The notes beneath the pieces are model-generated. The model was not told the DNA's origin, ran no database searches, and was given only the letters and a program-made list of their open reading frames with translations. Shown in pieces: positions 9,295-20,038 of a stretch of 64,000 nucleotides of DNA. The stretch's first letter is position 1. Each line of letters starts with the position of its first letter. Position numbers and translations under genes: made by a program. The stretch comes from Pseudomonas sp. Q1-7. Lineage in GTDB: Bacteria; Pseudomonadota; Gammaproteobacteria; Pseudomonadales; Pseudomonadaceae. The stretch lies in NCBI RefSeq assembly GCF_028010285.1, contig NZ_CP116304.1:2558501-2622500 (forward strand), in the 5' to 3' direction.

Positions 9295-9384
9295 ATGAGC
9301 ATTCTCGACGGGGTGTCCCTGGTCCTGGCCATGGGGCTTTTCATCTATCTGCTGGTGGCGCTGCTGCGCGCCGAGCGCGGCTAG
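9295..9384 (+). CDS. kdpF: KdpF, small subunit of the K+-transporting P-type ATPase
   Basis: 29 residues starting [14 protein letters not shown] and ending LLRAERG, one membrane helix, which is the usual length and form of KdpF. It stabilises the KdpABC complex in the inner membrane. AAGGAG lies 8-9 bases upstream and kdpA starts eight bases after its stop, with the kdpA ribosome site TAGGAGG overlapping the stop codon. Confidence 0.92.
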   Translation: MSILDGVSLVLAMGLFIYLLVALLRAERG

Positions 9385-9392
9385 GAGGCCCC

Positions 9393-11093
9393 ATGCAACT
9401 TCAGGACATTGGCCTCATCCTGGCCTTTTTCGCGCTGGTGCTGGCGCCGGCACCTTTCCTCGGGCGCTACTTCTACCGGGTGATGGAAGGGCAGCGCACC
9501 GCCCTCGCTCCGCTGTTCGCGCCGGTGGAGCGCTTCTGTTACCGCGTGGCCGGCGTCGACGCCGAGCGCGAGCAGGACTGGAAGGGTTACGCGGCCGCGC
9601 TGCTGGCCTTCAACCTGGCGGGCCTGGTGCTGCTGTTCGCCATCCTCACGCTGCAGGGCGTGCTGCCGCTGAACCCGCAGCAACTGCCGGGCCTGGAGTG
9701 GAGCCTGGCGTTCAACACCGCCGTCAGCTTCGTCACCAACACCAACTGGCAGGCCTATAGCGGCGAGGCGTCGCTGAGCTACTTCAGCCAGATGGTCGGC
9801 CTCGGTGTGCAGAACTTCGTCAGCGCTTCCGTCGGCCTCTGCGTACTGGTTGCCTTCGCTCGCGGCATCAGTCGCCGCAGCACTGACCGCCTGGGCAACT
9901 TCTGGGTCGACCTGACCCGTGGCGTGCTCTACGGCCTGCTGCCGCTGTGCCTGCTGCTGGCGCTGTTGCTGGTCTGGCAGGGCGTTCCGCAGACCTTCAC
10001 CGACTACATCCACGCCGTGACCCTGCAGGGCGCCGACCAGAGCATCCCCCTGGGCCCGGCGGCCAGTCAGATCGCCATCAAGCAACTGGGCACCAACGGT
10101 GGCGGTTTCTTCGGTGTCAACTCGGCGCACCCCTTCGAGAACCCCACGGCCTGGAGCAACCTGCTGGAGATGGCTTCCATCATCCTGATTCCGGCGGCCC
10201 TGGTGTTCACCTTTGGCCACTACGTGAAGGACCTGCGCCAGAGTCGCGCGCTGCTGGCCTGCATGCTGGTGCTGTTCGTCATTGGCCTGGGCGTTGCCCT
10301 GTACTCCGAACATCAGCCGAACCCCGCCCTGGCCGCGCTGCCGATCGAGCAGACGGGTTCCCTGGAAGGCAAGGAGAGCCGCTTCGGCATCACCGCCTCG
10401 GCGCTCTGGGCGGTGACCACCACCGCTGCGTCGAACGGCTCGGTGAACGCGATGCACGACAGCTTCAGCGCCCTCGGCGGGATGATCCCGATGTTCAACA
10501 TGATGCTCGGCGAGATCATCTTCGGCGGTGTCGGCGCCGGCCTCTACGGCATGTTGCTGTTCGTGCTGATCGCCGTGTTCCTCGCCGGCCTGATGATCGG
10601 CCGCACCCCGGAATACCTGGGCAAGAAGCTGGAAGCCCGCGAAGTGCGTCTGCTGGTGGCGACCCTGCTGGTGATGCCCGTCGGCGTGCTGGTGTTCTGC
10701 GGCCTGGCCATCAGCCTCGACGGCCCGGCGGCCTCCATCACCAACCCCGGCGCCCACGGTTTCAGCCAGGCCCTGTACGCCTACACCTCGGGTGCCGCCA
10801 ACAACGGCTCGGCCTTCGCCGGGTTCGGTGCCAACACGCCGTTCCACAACGTACTGATCGGCCTGGCCATGCTCCTCGGGCGCTTCGGCTACATCCTCCC
10901 GGTGGTGGCCATCGCCGGCAGCCTGGCGATGAAGAAGCGCGCGCCCCTGGGGGCGAACAGCTTCCCCACCCATGGTCCGCTGTTCGTCACCCTGCTGACC
11001 CTCACCATCCTGCTGGTGGGCGGCCTGACCTTCCTGCCGGCGCTGGCCTTGGGGCCCATTGCCGAACACTTCGCACTGATCCAGGGCCTGTAA
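9393..11093 (+). CDS. kdpA: KdpA, potassium-binding subunit of the Kdp ATPase
   Basis: 566 residues, normal for KdpA, with about ten membrane segments. It forms the K+ channel-like part of KdpFABC and belongs to the superfamily of potassium transporters. Typical selectivity-filter-like repeats are visible: [11 protein letters not shown] near residue 118, [18 protein letters not shown] near 234, [13 protein letters not shown] near 345 and [14 protein letters not shown] near 465. It is the second gene of kdpFABC and is followed by kdpB after 19 bases. The operon is normally induced by low external K+ through KdpDE, both encoded just downstream. Confidence 0.97.
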   Translation: MQLQDIGLILAFFALVLAPAPFLGRYFYRVMEGQRTALAPLFAPVERFCYRVAGVDAEREQDWKGYAAALLAFNLAGLVLLFAILTLQGVLPLNPQQLPGLEWSLAFNTAVSFVTNTNWQAYSGEASLSYFSQMVGLGVQNFVSASVGLCVLVAFARGISRRSTDRLGNFWVDLTRGVLYGLLPLCLLLALLLVWQGVPQTFTDYIHAVTLQGADQSIPLGPAASQIAIKQLGTNGGGFFGVNSAHPFENPTAWSNLLEMASIILIPAALVFTFGHYVKDLRQSRALLACMLVLFVIGLGVALYSEHQPNPALAALPIEQTGSLEGKESRFGITASALWAVTTTAASNGSVNAMHDSFSALGGMIPMFNMMLGEIIFGGVGAGLYGMLLFVLIAVFLAGLMIGRTPEYLGKKLEAREVRLLVATLLVMPVGVLVFCGLAISLDGPAASITNPGAHGFSQALYAYTSGAANNGSAFAGFGANTPFHNVLIGLAMLLGRFGYILPVVAIAGSLAMKKRAPLGANSFPTHGPLFVTLLTLTILLVGGLTFLPALALGPIAEHFALIQGL

Positions 11094-11112
11094 CGGAATT
11101 CGGAGAACCCAG

Positions 11113-13167
11113 ATGAATGCCCCCATGCAGGCGCTCAAAAGCAGCGCCAAGCAGCAACCCAAGACCTCCTTCGCCGCGCTGTGGCAGCCGGCGCTGCTCC
11201 AGGCCTTCGTCAAGCTCGACCCGCGCCAGCTGGTGCGCTCGCCGGTGATCCTGGTGGTCGAGTTGACCGCAGTACTGACCACGGTCCTCTGCTTCATCCC
11301 CAACCCGGCGGTGAGCACCGGCCTGGCCGTGCAGATCGCCCTCTGGCTGTGGTTCACCGTGCTCTTCGCCAACTTCGCCGAAGCCCTGGCCGAGGGCCGC
11401 GGCAAGGCCCGCGCCGACAGCCTGCGCGCCGGCAGCCAGGGCCTCAGCGCCCGCCGCCGCAAGGCCGACGGTCAGTTCGAGACCGTCGCCGCCGCCAGCC
11501 TGCGCCGGGGGGATGTGGTGCGTGTCGAAGCCGGTGAGTTGATTCCGGGCGACGGCGAGGTGATCGAAGGGATCGCCGCTGTCAATGAAGCGGCCATTAC
11601 CGGCGAGTCCGCGCCGGTGATCCGCGAGTCCGGCGGCGACCGTTCCGCCGTCACCGGCAACACCCGCATCGTCTCCGACTGGCTGCTGGTGAAGATCACC
11701 GCCAACCCCGGCGAATCCACCCTGGACCGGATGATCGCCCTGGTGGAAGGCGCCAAGCGCCAGAAGACCCCCAACGAGGTGGCGCTGGACATCCTGCTGA
11801 TCGGCCTGACCCTGATCTTCCTGCTGGTGGTGGCGACCCTGCAGCCCTTCGCCCGCCATGCTGGCGGCGACCTGCCGCTGGTCTATCTGGTGGCGCTGCT
11901 GGTGACCCTGATCCCCACCACCATCGGCGGCCTGCTGTCGGCCATCGGCATCGCCGGCATGGACCGCCTGGTGCGCCTGAACGTGATCGCCAAGTCCGGT
12001 CGCGCGGTGGAGGCGGCGGGCGACGTGCATGTGCTGCTGCTGGACAAGACCGGCACCATCACCTTCGGCAACCGCCGCTGCAGCGCGGTGATCAAGGCGC
12101 CGGGCGTGGCCGGCAAGGAGCTCGCCGACGCCGCGCTGCTGGCCTCCCTGGCCGACGAGACGCCGGAGGGCAAATCCATTGTCGAATACCTGCGTGCGCT
12201 GCATACCGGGCAGGAGCCGGCCCGTGAAGACATCACCGCGATTCCCTTCACCGCCGAAACCCGCCTTTCCGGGGCCGACTGGGGCGGCCACAGCTACCGC
12301 AAGGGCGCGGTGGATGCCGTACTGGCCTGGGTCGGCCTGGCCCGCGAAGACGTGCCGGTCCCCCTGGCCCGCGAGGTCGAGAAGATCGCCCAGAGCGGTG
12401 GTACGCCGCTGCTGGTGGCCGCCGACGGCAAGCTGCTGGGCGCCATCCACCTCAAGGACGTGGTCAAGCCCGGCATTCGCGACCGTTTCGCCGAACTGCG
12501 GCAGATGGGCATCCGCACCGTGATGGTGACTGGCGACAACCCGTTGACCGCCGCCGCCATCGCCGCCGAGGCCGGGGTGGACGACGTGATCGCCGAAGCC
12601 ACGCCGGAGAAGAAGCTGGCGCGCATCCGCCAGGAACAGGGCGAAGGCAAGATGGTCGCCATGTGCGGCGACGGTGCCAACGACGCCCCGGCACTGGCCC
12701 AGGCCGACGTCGGCCTGGCGATGAACGACGGTACCCAGGCCGCCCGCGAGGCCGCCAACCTGGTGGACCTGGATTCCGACCCCACCAAGCTGCTGGACGT
12801 GGTGCAGGTGGGCAAGGAACTGCTGGTGACCCGTGGCGCCCTGACCACCTTTTCGGTGGCCAACGACGTGGCCAAGTATTTCGCCATCCTGCCGGCGCTG
12901 TTCGCCGGGATTCATCCGCAACTGGGCGTGCTCAACGTCATGCAGCTGGCCAGTCCGCAGAGCGCGATTCTCTCGGCCATCGTGTTCAACGCGCTGATCA
13001 TCATCGGCCTCGTTCCCCTGGCCCTGCGCGGGGTGCGGGTGCAGGCCAGCGATGCCGCCAGCCTGCTGCGCCGCAACCTGCTGATCTATGGCCTGGGCGG
13101 CATCGTCGCGCCCTTCGTCGGCATCAAGGTGATCGACGTCCTGCTCAATGCCGTCGGGCTGGTCTGA
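11113..13167 (+). CDS. kdpB: KdpB, ATP-hydrolysing catalytic subunit
   Basis: 684 residues, full length. A P-type ATPase with the TGES loop ([11 protein letters not shown]), the phosphorylation motif DKTGT with Asp311, KGA in the nucleotide domain (YRKGAVDAV), [12 protein letters not shown], and the hinge motif [10 protein letters not shown]. It couples ATP hydrolysis to K+ uptake through KdpA in the inner membrane. About 87 bases separate it from kdpC, unusually long for this operon, and that gap contains a perfect 9-bp-stem hairpin. Confidence 0.97.
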   Translation: MNAPMQALKSSAKQQPKTSFAALWQPALLQAFVKLDPRQLVRSPVILVVELTAVLTTVLCFIPNPAVSTGLAVQIALWLWFTVLFANFAEALAEGRGKARADSLRAGSQGLSARRRKADGQFETVAAASLRRGDVVRVEAGELIPGDGEVIEGIAAVNEAAITGESAPVIRESGGDRSAVTGNTRIVSDWLLVKITANPGESTLDRMIALVEGAKRQKTPNEVALDILLIGLTLIFLLVVATLQPFARHAGGDLPLVYLVALLVTLIPTTIGGLLSAIGIAGMDRLVRLNVIAKSGRAVEAAGDVHVLLLDKTGTITFGNRRCSAVIKAPGVAGKELADAALLASLADETPEGKSIVEYLRALHTGQEPAREDITAIPFTAETRLSGADWGGHSYRKGAVDAVLAWVGLAREDVPVPLAREVEKIAQSGGTPLLVAADGKLLGAIHLKDVVKPGIRDRFAELRQMGIRTVMVTGDNPLTAAAIAAEAGVDDVIAEATPEKKLARIRQEQGEGKMVAMCGDGANDAPALAQADVGLAMNDGTQAAREAANLVDLDSDPTKLLDVVQVGKELLVTRGALTTFSVANDVAKYFAILPALFAGIHPQLGVLNVMQLASPQSAILSAIVFNALIIIGLVPLALRGVRVQASDAASLLRRNLLIYGLGGIVAPFVGIKVIDVLLNAVGLV

Positions 13168-13200
13168 AACGCGCCCCTTTCCCGAACCGGGGGAGGGGCT

Positions 13201-13226
13201 GGCGAGAGGGCAGAGAGCCTCTCGCC
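13201..13226 (+). repeat. Hairpin in the kdpB-kdpC intercistronic gap
   Basis: GGCGAGAGG, eight bases, CCTCTCGCC: a perfect 9-bp stem in the transcribed gap. It follows a C/G-rich stretch similar to the CCCTCTCCC-type palindromes elsewhere in this window. No T-run follows, so it is not a normal terminator; it may affect mRNA stability or partial attenuation. Confidence 0.6.
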
Positions 13227-13254
13227 AACTTAGATTTCCCACGAGGAACTGCAT

Positions 13255-13806
13255 ATGCTTAGCCAACTCCGCCCAGCCATTAGCCTCCTGGCCCTGATGA
13301 CCCTGATCACCGGCGTCGCCTATCCCCTGACTGTCACCGGCATCGCCCAGGTGGCCTTTCCCGAGCAAGCCAATGGCAGCCTGGTGCGTGACGCCAAGGG
13401 CGAGGTGCGCGGCAGCTCGCTGCTGGCGCAGAACTTCGAAGGCCCGCAGTGGTTCCAGCCGCGCCCCTCGGCTGCGAACTTCGCCACGGTCGCCAGTGGT
13501 GCCAGCAACCTGGCGCCGAGCAACCCGGCCTTGGCCGAACGCATCAACCAGGACGCCCACCGCCTCGCCACCGAGGGGCATGGTCCGGTGCCCATGGCCC
13601 TGGTGACCACCTCCGCCAGCGGCCTGGACCCGCACCTGCCGCCGAGCGCGGTGCGTTTCCAGATCCCGCGCATCGCCGCCGAGCGGGGCGTGTCCGCCGA
13701 CCGCCTGGAGCGCCTGGTGCGGCAGAACACCGAACAGCCCCTGGTGGGGCCGGCGGTGGTCAACGTACTGGCCTTGAACATGGCGTTGAATGAGATGACT
13801 CGATGA
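13255..13806 (+). CDS. kdpC: KdpC, assembly subunit of the Kdp ATPase
   Basis: 183 residues, normal for KdpC. One N-terminal membrane anchor (residues about 10-30, [17 protein letters not shown]) and a periplasmic domain with the conserved stretches [30 protein letters not shown] and [16 protein letters not shown] 13255 is preceded by GAGGAA. It overlaps kdpD by four bases, so structural and regulatory genes are translationally coupled here. Confidence 0.96.
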   Translation: MLSQLRPAISLLALMTLITGVAYPLTVTGIAQVAFPEQANGSLVRDAKGEVRGSSLLAQNFEGPQWFQPRPSAANFATVASGASNLAPSNPALAERINQDAHRLATEGHGPVPMALVTTSASGLDPHLPPSAVRFQIPRIAAERGVSADRLERLVRQNTEQPLVGPAVVNVLALNMALNEMTR

Positions 13807-16448
13807 GCGATGCCCTGCGCGCCGACGCGCTTCTGGCCGACCTGCCCCATGGCGGGCGCGGCCGCCTGAAGGTCTTCCTTGGCGCGGCACCCGGCGTAGG
13901 CAAGACCTACGCCATGCTGCAGGCCGCCCAGACGCAACAGCGCCAGGGCGTCGACCTGCGCGCGGGCGTGGTGGAAACCCACGGCCGCGCGGAAACCGAA
14001 GCCATGCTCGCCGGGCTGCCGCAGCAACCGCTGCGGCGTTTCGATTACCGCGGCATGGCGCTCAGCGAAATGGACCTGGACGGCATTCTCGGCCAGCCAC
14101 CGGAACTGGTGCTGGTGGACGAACTGGCCCACACCAACGCCCCCGGCAGCCGGCATGCCAAGCGCTGGCAGGACGTGCAGGAACTGCTCGACGCCGGCAT
14201 CGACGTCTACACCACGGTCAACGTGCAGCACCTGGAAGCCCTCAACGACCAGGTACGCGACATTACCGGCGTGCAGGTACGCGAAACCCTGCCGGACTGG
14301 GTGTTGCAGGAAGCCGACGAAATCCTCCTGGTCGACCTGCCGCCCCGCGAACTGCTGGAGCGCCTGCGCGAGGGCAAGGTCTACGTGCCCGAGCAGGCCC
14401 GCGCGGCCATCGACGCTTTCTTTTCCCAGACCAACCTCACCGCCCTGCGCGAACTGGCCATGCAGACCGCCGCCGCGCGGGTGGATGCCGATCTCAACCG
14501 CCGTTACCGCCAGCGCGGCCTGGAAGCGCCCGCCGTGCGCGGCCGCATGCTGGTGGGGATCGACGGCGACCACCAGGCCGAGCGCCTGGTGCGCCATGCC
14601 AGCCGGGTGGCCGAGCGGCGCCACCTGCCCTGGTCGGTGGTCCATGTGGATACCGGCGGTGCGCGTTCCGAAGAGGTACGCGCGCGCCTGCAAGGCGCCC
14701 AGCAGCTGGCCGAGCGTCTGGGCGGCGAAGTGGTGACCCTGCGCGGCGAATCGGTGGCCAAGGCCCTGGTGCAACATGCCGATGAGCGCCGCGCCAGCCT
14801 GCTGCTGGTGGGCCGCAGCCGCCAGCGCCTGCGCCGCCGCCTGCTGGGTCGTGGCCTCGCGGAGCGCCTGCTGTACATGGCTGAAGGGCTGGAAGTCAGC
14901 GTCCTGGATACCGAGGCCGATCGTCGCCCGCCCAGTCCGCGTTCCAGCCATGTCGCGCGAGGGCTGGACTACGGCCTGGCGGCGCTGGCCGCGATCGCCG
15001 CCAGCGCCCTGGCCTGGGTGGTGTCCAGCTCCCTCGAATTGCCCAACATCTCCCTGGTGTTTCTCGCCGCCGTGCTGCTGGTGGCGGTGCGCAGCAGCCT
15101 GGGGCCGGCGCTGCTCTGTGCCGGGCTGTCGTTCCTCGCCTATGACGTCCTGTTCATTCCGCCGACCTTCTCGCTGACCATCGCCCGCCAGGAAGACGTG
15201 CTGACCCTGTTGTTCTTCCTGCTGATGGCCGGGCTCACCGGCAACCTGGCGTCGCGCCAGCGCCGCCAGCTCGACGCCTTGCGCGAGACCCAATCGGAAA
15301 CCACCGCGCTGCTCGACCTGTCGCGCAAGCTCACCGCCGCCACGGACCGCCAGGCGGTGCTCAACGTCGCCATGCAGCAGTTCGGCTGGCCCGACCTCGA
15401 GGTCTGCCTGCTGTCCCGTGGCCGTGACGGCATCTGGAAGGTGGAGGCGGGCGCCCAGCGCTTGCTGGCCGACCAGGAACGGGCGGCGGCGGAATGGTCC
15501 TGGCAGCACGACCAGCCGGCCGGGCTGGGTACCGATACCCTGCCCGGGGGGCGCTGGTGGTGGCTGCCGCTGTCCGCCGAGGAAGGGCCGCTGGTGCTGC
15601 TCGGCGTCAGCCCCCGTGACGAAGCGCCGCTGCCGGCGGGTCGCTGCCGCCTGATCGCCGCCCTCGGCCAGCCCCTGGCCCAGGCCCTGGCGCGTGCGCA
15701 GTTGGCCGAGGACCTGGAAGCGGCGCGGCTGCACGGCGAGACCGAGCAACTGCGCAGCGCGTTGCTGGCCTCGGTGTCCCACGACCTGCGCACGCCGCTC
15801 ACCGCCATGCGCGGCTCCATCGACAGCCTGCTGGCCCTGGGCGAAGCCATTCCCCTGGCCGACCGCCGCGAGCTGCTGGAAGGCACCCGCGACGAGGCCG
15901 AGCGCCTCGACCGCTACATCCAGAACCTGCTGGACATGACCCGACTCGGCCACGGCGGCCTCAAGCTCGCCCGCGACTGGGTGGCGCCGGTGGACATCGC
16001 CGCCAGCGCCCTGCAGCGCCTGCGCCCGGTGCTGGCGCCGCTGCAGGTGGAGACCCGGGTGCCCGAGCCGTTGCCGCTGCTCTATGTGCATGCCGCGCTG
16101 ATCGAGCAGGCCCTGGTCAATGTGCTGGAGAATGCCGCGCGCTTCTCGCCGAGCCAGGGACGCCTGCGGGTGGCGGTGGAGGCGGACGAGGCTGAGCTGC
16201 GTTTCTCCGTCAGCGACCAGGGGCCGGGCATTCCGCCGGACGAGCAGGATCGGATCTTCGACATGTTCTACACCGCTGCCCGAGGCGATCGGGGCGGGCA
16301 GGGCACCGGCCTGGGCCTGGCCATCTGCCAGGGCATGGTCGGCGCCCATGGCGGCCGCGTCAGCGTCGGCGAAGGCCTGGACGGCCGTGGCGCCACCCTG
16401 ACCCTGCACCTGCCGCTGCACCCGCAGCCGCAGTTGGAAGAAGAATGA
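13803..16448 (+). CDS. kdpD: KdpD, potassium/turgor sensor histidine kinase
   Basis: 881 residues. Domain order: N-terminal KdpD domain with a Walker-type [13 protein letters not shown] (about residues 27-39) and [13 protein letters not shown]; a universal-stress-protein-like domain (about 245-370); four membrane helices (about 395-490, DUF4118); a GAF-like linker; HisKA with [10 protein letters not shown] (His660); and an HATPase domain ending in [16 protein letters not shown]. It autophosphorylates under K+ limitation and phosphorylates KdpE. The start overlaps kdpC, and kdpE lies 152 bases downstream beyond a REPIN. Confidence 0.96.
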   Translation: MSDALRADALLADLPHGGRGRLKVFLGAAPGVGKTYAMLQAAQTQQRQGVDLRAGVVETHGRAETEAMLAGLPQQPLRRFDYRGMALSEMDLDGILGQPPELVLVDELAHTNAPGSRHAKRWQDVQELLDAGIDVYTTVNVQHLEALNDQVRDITGVQVRETLPDWVLQEADEILLVDLPPRELLERLREGKVYVPEQARAAIDAFFSQTNLTALRELAMQTAAARVDADLNRRYRQRGLEAPAVRGRMLVGIDGDHQAERLVRHASRVAERRHLPWSVVHVDTGGARSEEVRARLQGAQQLAERLGGEVVTLRGESVAKALVQHADERRASLLLVGRSRQRLRRRLLGRGLAERLLYMAEGLEVSVLDTEADRRPPSPRSSHVARGLDYGLAALAAIAASALAWVVSSSLELPNISLVFLAAVLLVAVRSSLGPALLCAGLSFLAYDVLFIPPTFSLTIARQEDVLTLLFFLLMAGLTGNLASRQRRQLDALRETQSETTALLDLSRKLTAATDRQAVLNVAMQQFGWPDLEVCLLSRGRDGIWKVEAGAQRLLADQERAAAEWSWQHDQPAGLGTDTLPGGRWWWLPLSAEEGPLVLLGVSPRDEAPLPAGRCRLIAALGQPLAQALARAQLAEDLEAARLHGETEQLRSALLASVSHDLRTPLTAMRGSIDSLLALGEAIPLADRRELLEGTRDEAERLDRYIQNLLDMTRLGHGGLKLARDWVAPVDIAASALQRLRPVLAPLQVETRVPEPLPLLYVHAALIEQALVNVLENAARFSPSQGRLRVAVEADEAELRFSVSDQGPGIPPDEQDRIFDMFYTAARGDRGGQGTGLGLAICQGMVGAHGGRVSVGEGLDGRGATLTLHLPLHPQPQLEEE

Positions 16449-16456
16449 CATTTACC

Positions 16457-16559
16457 CTGTAGGCGCGAACTCATTCGCGAAACGGGCCGCAGGGCCGTCT
16501 TGCGGGGCTGGGAGACACGGACAGCGGTGCTGTCCTTCGCGAATGAATTCGCTCCCACA
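16457..16559. repeat. REPIN (paired REP palindromes) between kdpD and kdpE
   Basis: Two inverted REP units: one beginning TGTAGGCGCGAACTCATTCG at 16457 and the reverse unit CGCGAATGAATTCGCTCCCA ending near 16558. The middle is ACGGGCCGCAGGGCCGT and related short palindromes. The same unit recurs at 18307-18408, 24749-24846, 59875-59896 and 60981-61072. It would fold into a long RNA hairpin in a kdpDE transcript. Confidence 0.85.
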
Positions 16560-16600
16560 AGTAGAAAGTCCGAATTGGCAATGGAAACGACGAATCTCGA

Positions 16601-17293
16601 ATGAGCACCAACCAACCGACCATCCTGGTCATCGACGACGAAGCGCAGATTCGCAAGTTCCTGCGCATCAGCCTGGTCGCCCAGGGCTACCGGGTGCTGG
16701 AGGCCGCCAATGGCCGCGAAGGGCTGGAGCAGGCAGCGCTGGCCCGGCCCGACATGCTGGTGCTGGACCTCGGCCTGCCGGACATGGACGGCCAGGACGT
16801 GCTGCGGGAGCTGCGCGAATGGTCCGGGGTGCCGGTGCTGGTGCTCTCGGTGCGCGCCAGCGAGGGCGAGAAGGTGCTGGCCCTGGACGGTGGCGCCAAC
16901 GACTACGTGACCAAACCCTTCGGCATCCAGGAATTCCTGGCCCGAGTACGGGTACTGCTGCGCCAGGGTGGGGCCGGCGAGCAGCAGGAGGCGAGCGTCT
17001 CCAGCGGCCCGTTGCGACTGGACTTCGCCTACCGTCGCGTGACCCTCGACGGCAACGAGGTGGCGCTGACCCGCAAGGAGTATGCCGTGCTGGCCCAACT
17101 GGCCCGCCACCTGGGCCGGGTGGTCACCCAGCAGCAACTGCTCAAGGACATCTGGGGCCCCACCCACGTGGAGGACAGCCACTACCTGCGGGTGGTGGTG
17201 GGCCATCTGCGGCAGAAGCTCGGCGACGACCCGGCCAACCCCCGATTCATCGTCACCGAGGCGGGGGTCGGCTACCGTCTGAGAGAGGCGTAG
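16601..17293 (+). CDS. kdpE: KdpE, OmpR-type response regulator of the kdp operon
   Basis: 230 residues. Receiver domain with acidic pair DDE (12-14), phospho-acceptor Asp56 in [12 protein letters not shown] and Lys in [10 protein letters not shown]-terminal winged helix ([20 protein letters not shown] to GVGYRL) that binds DNA. It activates kdpFABC when phosphorylated by KdpD. Separation from kdpD by a REPIN may lower its expression relative to the kinase or imply an own promoter, but neither is shown. Confidence 0.96.
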   Translation: MSTNQPTILVIDDEAQIRKFLRISLVAQGYRVLEAANGREGLEQAALARPDMLVLDLGLPDMDGQDVLRELREWSGVPVLVLSVRASEGEKVLALDGGANDYVTKPFGIQEFLARVRVLLRQGGAGEQQEASVSSGPLRLDFAYRRVTLDGNEVALTRKEYAVLAQLARHLGRVVTQQQLLKDIWGPTHVEDSHYLRVVVGHLRQKLGDDPANPRFIVTEAGVGYRLREA

Positions 17294-17370
17294 CGAGCTG
17301 TGCCGCCCGACTCGCGCCGGGCGTCCACTGCTGCATGAGCGCGAAGACGCTCCCCACCGGAAGGACCAGC

Positions 17371-18279
17371 ATGCAGCAGTTGTTGAACGAAATCCTCGAC
17401 GAAGTCCGCCCACTGATCGGCCAGGGCAAGGTCGCCAGTTACATCCCCGCACTTGCCAGCGTCAGTCCCGATCAGCTGGGCATCGCCGTCTACAGCAATG
17501 ACGGCGAAATGACCTACGCCGGCGACGGCTTGGCACCCTTTTCCATCCAGAGCATTTCCAAGGTCTTCAGCCTGGTGCAGGCCATCCAGCATTCCGGCGA
17601 GGCCATCTGGCAGCGCCTGGGCCACGAGCCGTCGGGGCAGCCCTTCAATTCCCTGGTGCAGCTGGAGTTCGAGCGCGGCGTGCCGCGCAACCCCTTCATC
17701 AACGCCGGCGCCCTGGTGATCTGCGACATCAACGAATCGCGCTTCGCCGCGCCCTCGCTGTCCATGCGCGATTTCGTCCGGCGCTTGTCCGGCAACTTCC
17801 ACGTGGTGTCGGACGAGGGGGTGGCCCGTTCCGAGTACCAGCACCGCGCACGCAACGCTGCCATGGCCTACCTGATGCAGTCCTTCGGCAATTTCCACAA
17901 CGACGTGGAAGCGGTGCTGCACAGCTACTTCCACCACTGCGCCATTCGCATGAGCTGCGCCGACCTGGCGCTGGCCTTCAGCTTCCTTGCCAACAACGGC
18001 GTCAGCCCCCACAGCGGCGAACAGGTGCTGACGCCGCGCCAGGCCAAGCAGGTGAACGCCATCATGGCCACCAGCGGCCTCTACGACGAGGCCGGCAACT
18101 TCGCCTACCGGGTCGGGTTGCCGGGCAAGAGCGGGGTCGGGGGCGGGATAGTCGCGGTGGTGCCGGGGCGGTTCACCGTCTGTGTCTGGTCGCCGGAACT
18201 CAACGAAGCCGGCAACTCCCTGGCCGGCATGGCGGCCCTGGAGAAGCTTTCCGAGCGCATCGGCTGGTCGATTTTCTAG
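17371..18279 (+). CDS. glsB: Glutaminase (serine-dependent, GlsA/GlsB family)
   Basis: 302 residues, the usual length. It hydrolyses glutamine to glutamate and ammonia in the cytoplasm. The beta-lactamase-like catalytic motif SISK (residues 61-64) and [18 protein letters not shown] and the [11 protein letters not shown] signature are all present. ATG 17371 is preceded by GGAAGGACC. The gene follows kdpE by 77 bases; I recall a glutaminase at this place in P. aeruginosa too. A functional link to K+ uptake (glutamate as counter-ion) is plausible but inferred. Confidence 0.94.
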   Translation: MQQLLNEILDEVRPLIGQGKVASYIPALASVSPDQLGIAVYSNDGEMTYAGDGLAPFSIQSISKVFSLVQAIQHSGEAIWQRLGHEPSGQPFNSLVQLEFERGVPRNPFINAGALVICDINESRFAAPSLSMRDFVRRLSGNFHVVSDEGVARSEYQHRARNAAMAYLMQSFGNFHNDVEAVLHSYFHHCAIRMSCADLALAFSFLANNGVSPHSGEQVLTPRQAKQVNAIMATSGLYDEAGNFAYRVGLPGKSGVGGGIVAVVPGRFTVCVWSPELNEAGNSLAGMAALEKLSERIGWSIF

Positions 18280-18306
18280 CGAGTGGAGGGGCCGGTCAGC
18301 GCAGCG

Positions 18307-18408
18307 TGTGGGCGCGAATTCATTCGCGAAACGGGCCGAAGGACCGTACTGCGGGGCTGGGAGAAACGGGCCGCTTTGCTGCCCTTCGCGAATGAATTCG
18401 CGCCTACG
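18307..18408. repeat. REPIN between convergent glsB and patatin genes
   Basis: The unit GGGCGCGAATTCATTCGCG at 18309 is answered by TTCGCGAATGAATTCGCGCC ending near 18404, with ACGGGCCGAAGGACCGT and GAAACGGGCC in the loop. It is almost the same as the copy at 16457-16559. It lies between two converging genes, where it could also serve as a bidirectional transcription stop. Confidence 0.85.
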
Positions 18409-18431
18409 GAAAAGTAGATCGAGCTTCGGAA

Positions 18432-19457
18432 TCAGTTCCCCTGCTCGTAACGCTCAAGGGTTTCGCTGGCGATCTGCCGGCCGAGCTGGATCAGCTCCGG
18501 CGCCTTGTAGAACTCGAAGAAGCGGCACACCCGCTTGGGTACGTTGATGAGGATGTCCGGCGGATAGCCGGCGATCTTGTACTGGGCGAGGGAGGTCTGC
18601 ATCACCTCGAAGCTCTGGTTCACCAGGTCCAGCAGGGAGGCCGGGCCGACGCTGGCGATCACCTCCGAGCCGCTGGCGGACTTGGGGGCGCCCTCGGTTT
18701 CCGGGCTGGCGGCCGGCTGTTGCATCTGCGGCGCCACGTCTTCCAGCCAGGGATTGCCGCCAGGCAGGCTCTCCGGGTCGAGCATGCCATGGGCGTCGGC
18801 GCCGCTGCGCTTCCAGAACGGCAGCCGTGAGCCGAGGGACGCCATCAGCAGGTCGATGCGTCCCTTGATCGCCGGCGGACGCTCGATCACCGGCAATTGG
18901 TACTCGCGTTGGGTGGTGGCGTTGAGGTTGACGGCGATGATCAGGTCGCAGTGGCTGGACACCACCGGGATGATCGGCAGCGGGTTGAGCAGGCCGCCGT
19001 CCACCAGCATGCGGCTGCCCTGGACAACCGGGGTGAACAGGCTGGGAATGGCCGCCGAGGCGCGCATGGCCTGGTGCAGGCAGCCTTCCTGGAACCAGAT
19101 TTCCTGCTGGTTGGTGAGGTCCGTGGCGACCGCCGTGTAGGGGATGGGCAGTTCCTCGATATTGATTTCGCCGACGATGTCACGGATGCGCCCGAAAACC
19201 TTTTCGCCACGGATGGCGCCGAGGCGGAAGCTCACATCGAGCAGGCGCAGGACATCCAGGTAGTCCAGGCTCTCGGTCCATTCTCGGTAGTGGTGCAGCT
19301 TGCCGGCGGCATAGATACCGCCCACCACGGCGCCCATGGAACAGCCGGCGATGCAGGCGATCTCGTAGCCGCGCGCTTCGATCTCCTCGATCACGCCGAT
19401 GTGCGCATAGCCGCGCGCGCCCCCCGACCCCAGTACCAGTGCCACGCGTTTGCTCAT
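18432..19457 (-). CDS. Patatin-like phospholipase (RssA-type)
   Basis: 341 residues from ATG 19457. The patatin core is complete: oxyanion motif GSGGARGYAHIG (10-21), nucleophile elbow GCSMG with Ser40 (38-42) and the catalytic-dyad DGG (153-155) in LVDGGLLNPLP. No signal peptide or porin domain, so unlike ExoU or PlpD it should be a cytosolic or membrane-associated lipid acyl hydrolase of the RssA group. A C-terminal extension of about 100 residues (Ala/Pro/Glu-rich, then QSFEVMQTSLAQYKI) is typical of this group. Confidence 0.9.
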   Translation of the reverse strand: MSKRVALVLGSGGARGYAHIGVIEEIEARGYEIACIAGCSMGAVVGGIYAAGKLHHYREWTESLDYLDVLRLLDVSFRLGAIRGEKVFGRIRDIVGEINIEELPIPYTAVATDLTNQQEIWFQEGCLHQAMRASAAIPSLFTPVVQGSRMLVDGGLLNPLPIIPVVSSHCDLIIAVNLNATTQREYQLPVIERPPAIKGRIDLLMASLGSRLPFWKRSGADAHGMLDPESLPGGNPWLEDVAPQMQQPAASPETEGAPKSASGSEVIASVGPASLLDLVNQSFEVMQTSLAQYKIAGYPPDILINVPKRVCRFFEFYKAPELIQLGRQIASETLERYEQGN

Positions 19458-19632
19458 TCGGATTCCCCCGCCGACATTGCCTTGACGATACGCCCGTGGC
19501 GGGGCCGTCGCCAAGGCGTTGGGGAGCCGGGTCGGGGCCGGTCGTCGGCGCAGGCGGGGCCGGATTTTCCGTATTCCGGAGTCGCCGCCGGGGCACTAGA
19601 CTTTGTCGATCTTTCTCACTGGAGCGTTGTTC

Positions 19633-19911
19633 ATGAAAGCCTGGATCAGCCTGCCCCTGGTCGCCCTGCTGCTCGCCGGTTGCGCCGGCAAGACCGCCTA
19701 CCGCAGCGAATGCGCCACCCAACTGGATGCGGCCTGGAAGGAGCTGGACCTGGCCAAGGCCGAAGGCTTTTCCGGCGCCGTGAGCTACTCCAAGGCGCTG
19801 AGCCTGCTCACCGCCGCCAAGACCGAGCAGCAGTTCGAGTCGTTCGAGGGCTGCTACGACAAGGCCGAGAAGGCCCGCTTCTACATCCGCGAGTCGCGGG
19901 CCGGGCGCTGA
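19633..19911 (+). CDS. Small lipoprotein, 92 aa
   Basis: The N-terminus MKAWISLPLVALLLAGCAG is a lipoprotein signal with lipobox LLAGC (Cys18). The mature part is short, helical and Lys/Glu-rich, with two further cysteines (SECATQL, EGCYDKA) that may form a disulfide. GGAG precedes the ATG. Probably an outer-membrane-attached periplasmic protein; I do not recognise a characterised family. Confidence 0.75.
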   Translation: MKAWISLPLVALLLAGCAGKTAYRSECATQLDAAWKELDLAKAEGFSGAVSYSKALSLLTAAKTEQQFESFEGCYDKAEKARFYIRESRAGR

Positions 19912-20038
19912 TCCCGCGTCGGTGCCCGGTGAGGGAATGGTACTTCTGTCCCAATTTCCCACTGCCAAGGCGCGCAACGCCATTCCCGCGCGAGCGATGG
20001 CGAACTAGCATCTCCCGTCATAGGGACGGGAGATAACA

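Noticed and set aside
13320-16451. A 1043-codon open frame antisense to kdpD and kdpC
   Set aside because: Shadow of GC-rich codon structure; kdpD and kdpC are complete with all family motifs on the other strand, and the antisense translation is low-complexity Gln/His/Gly/Arg.
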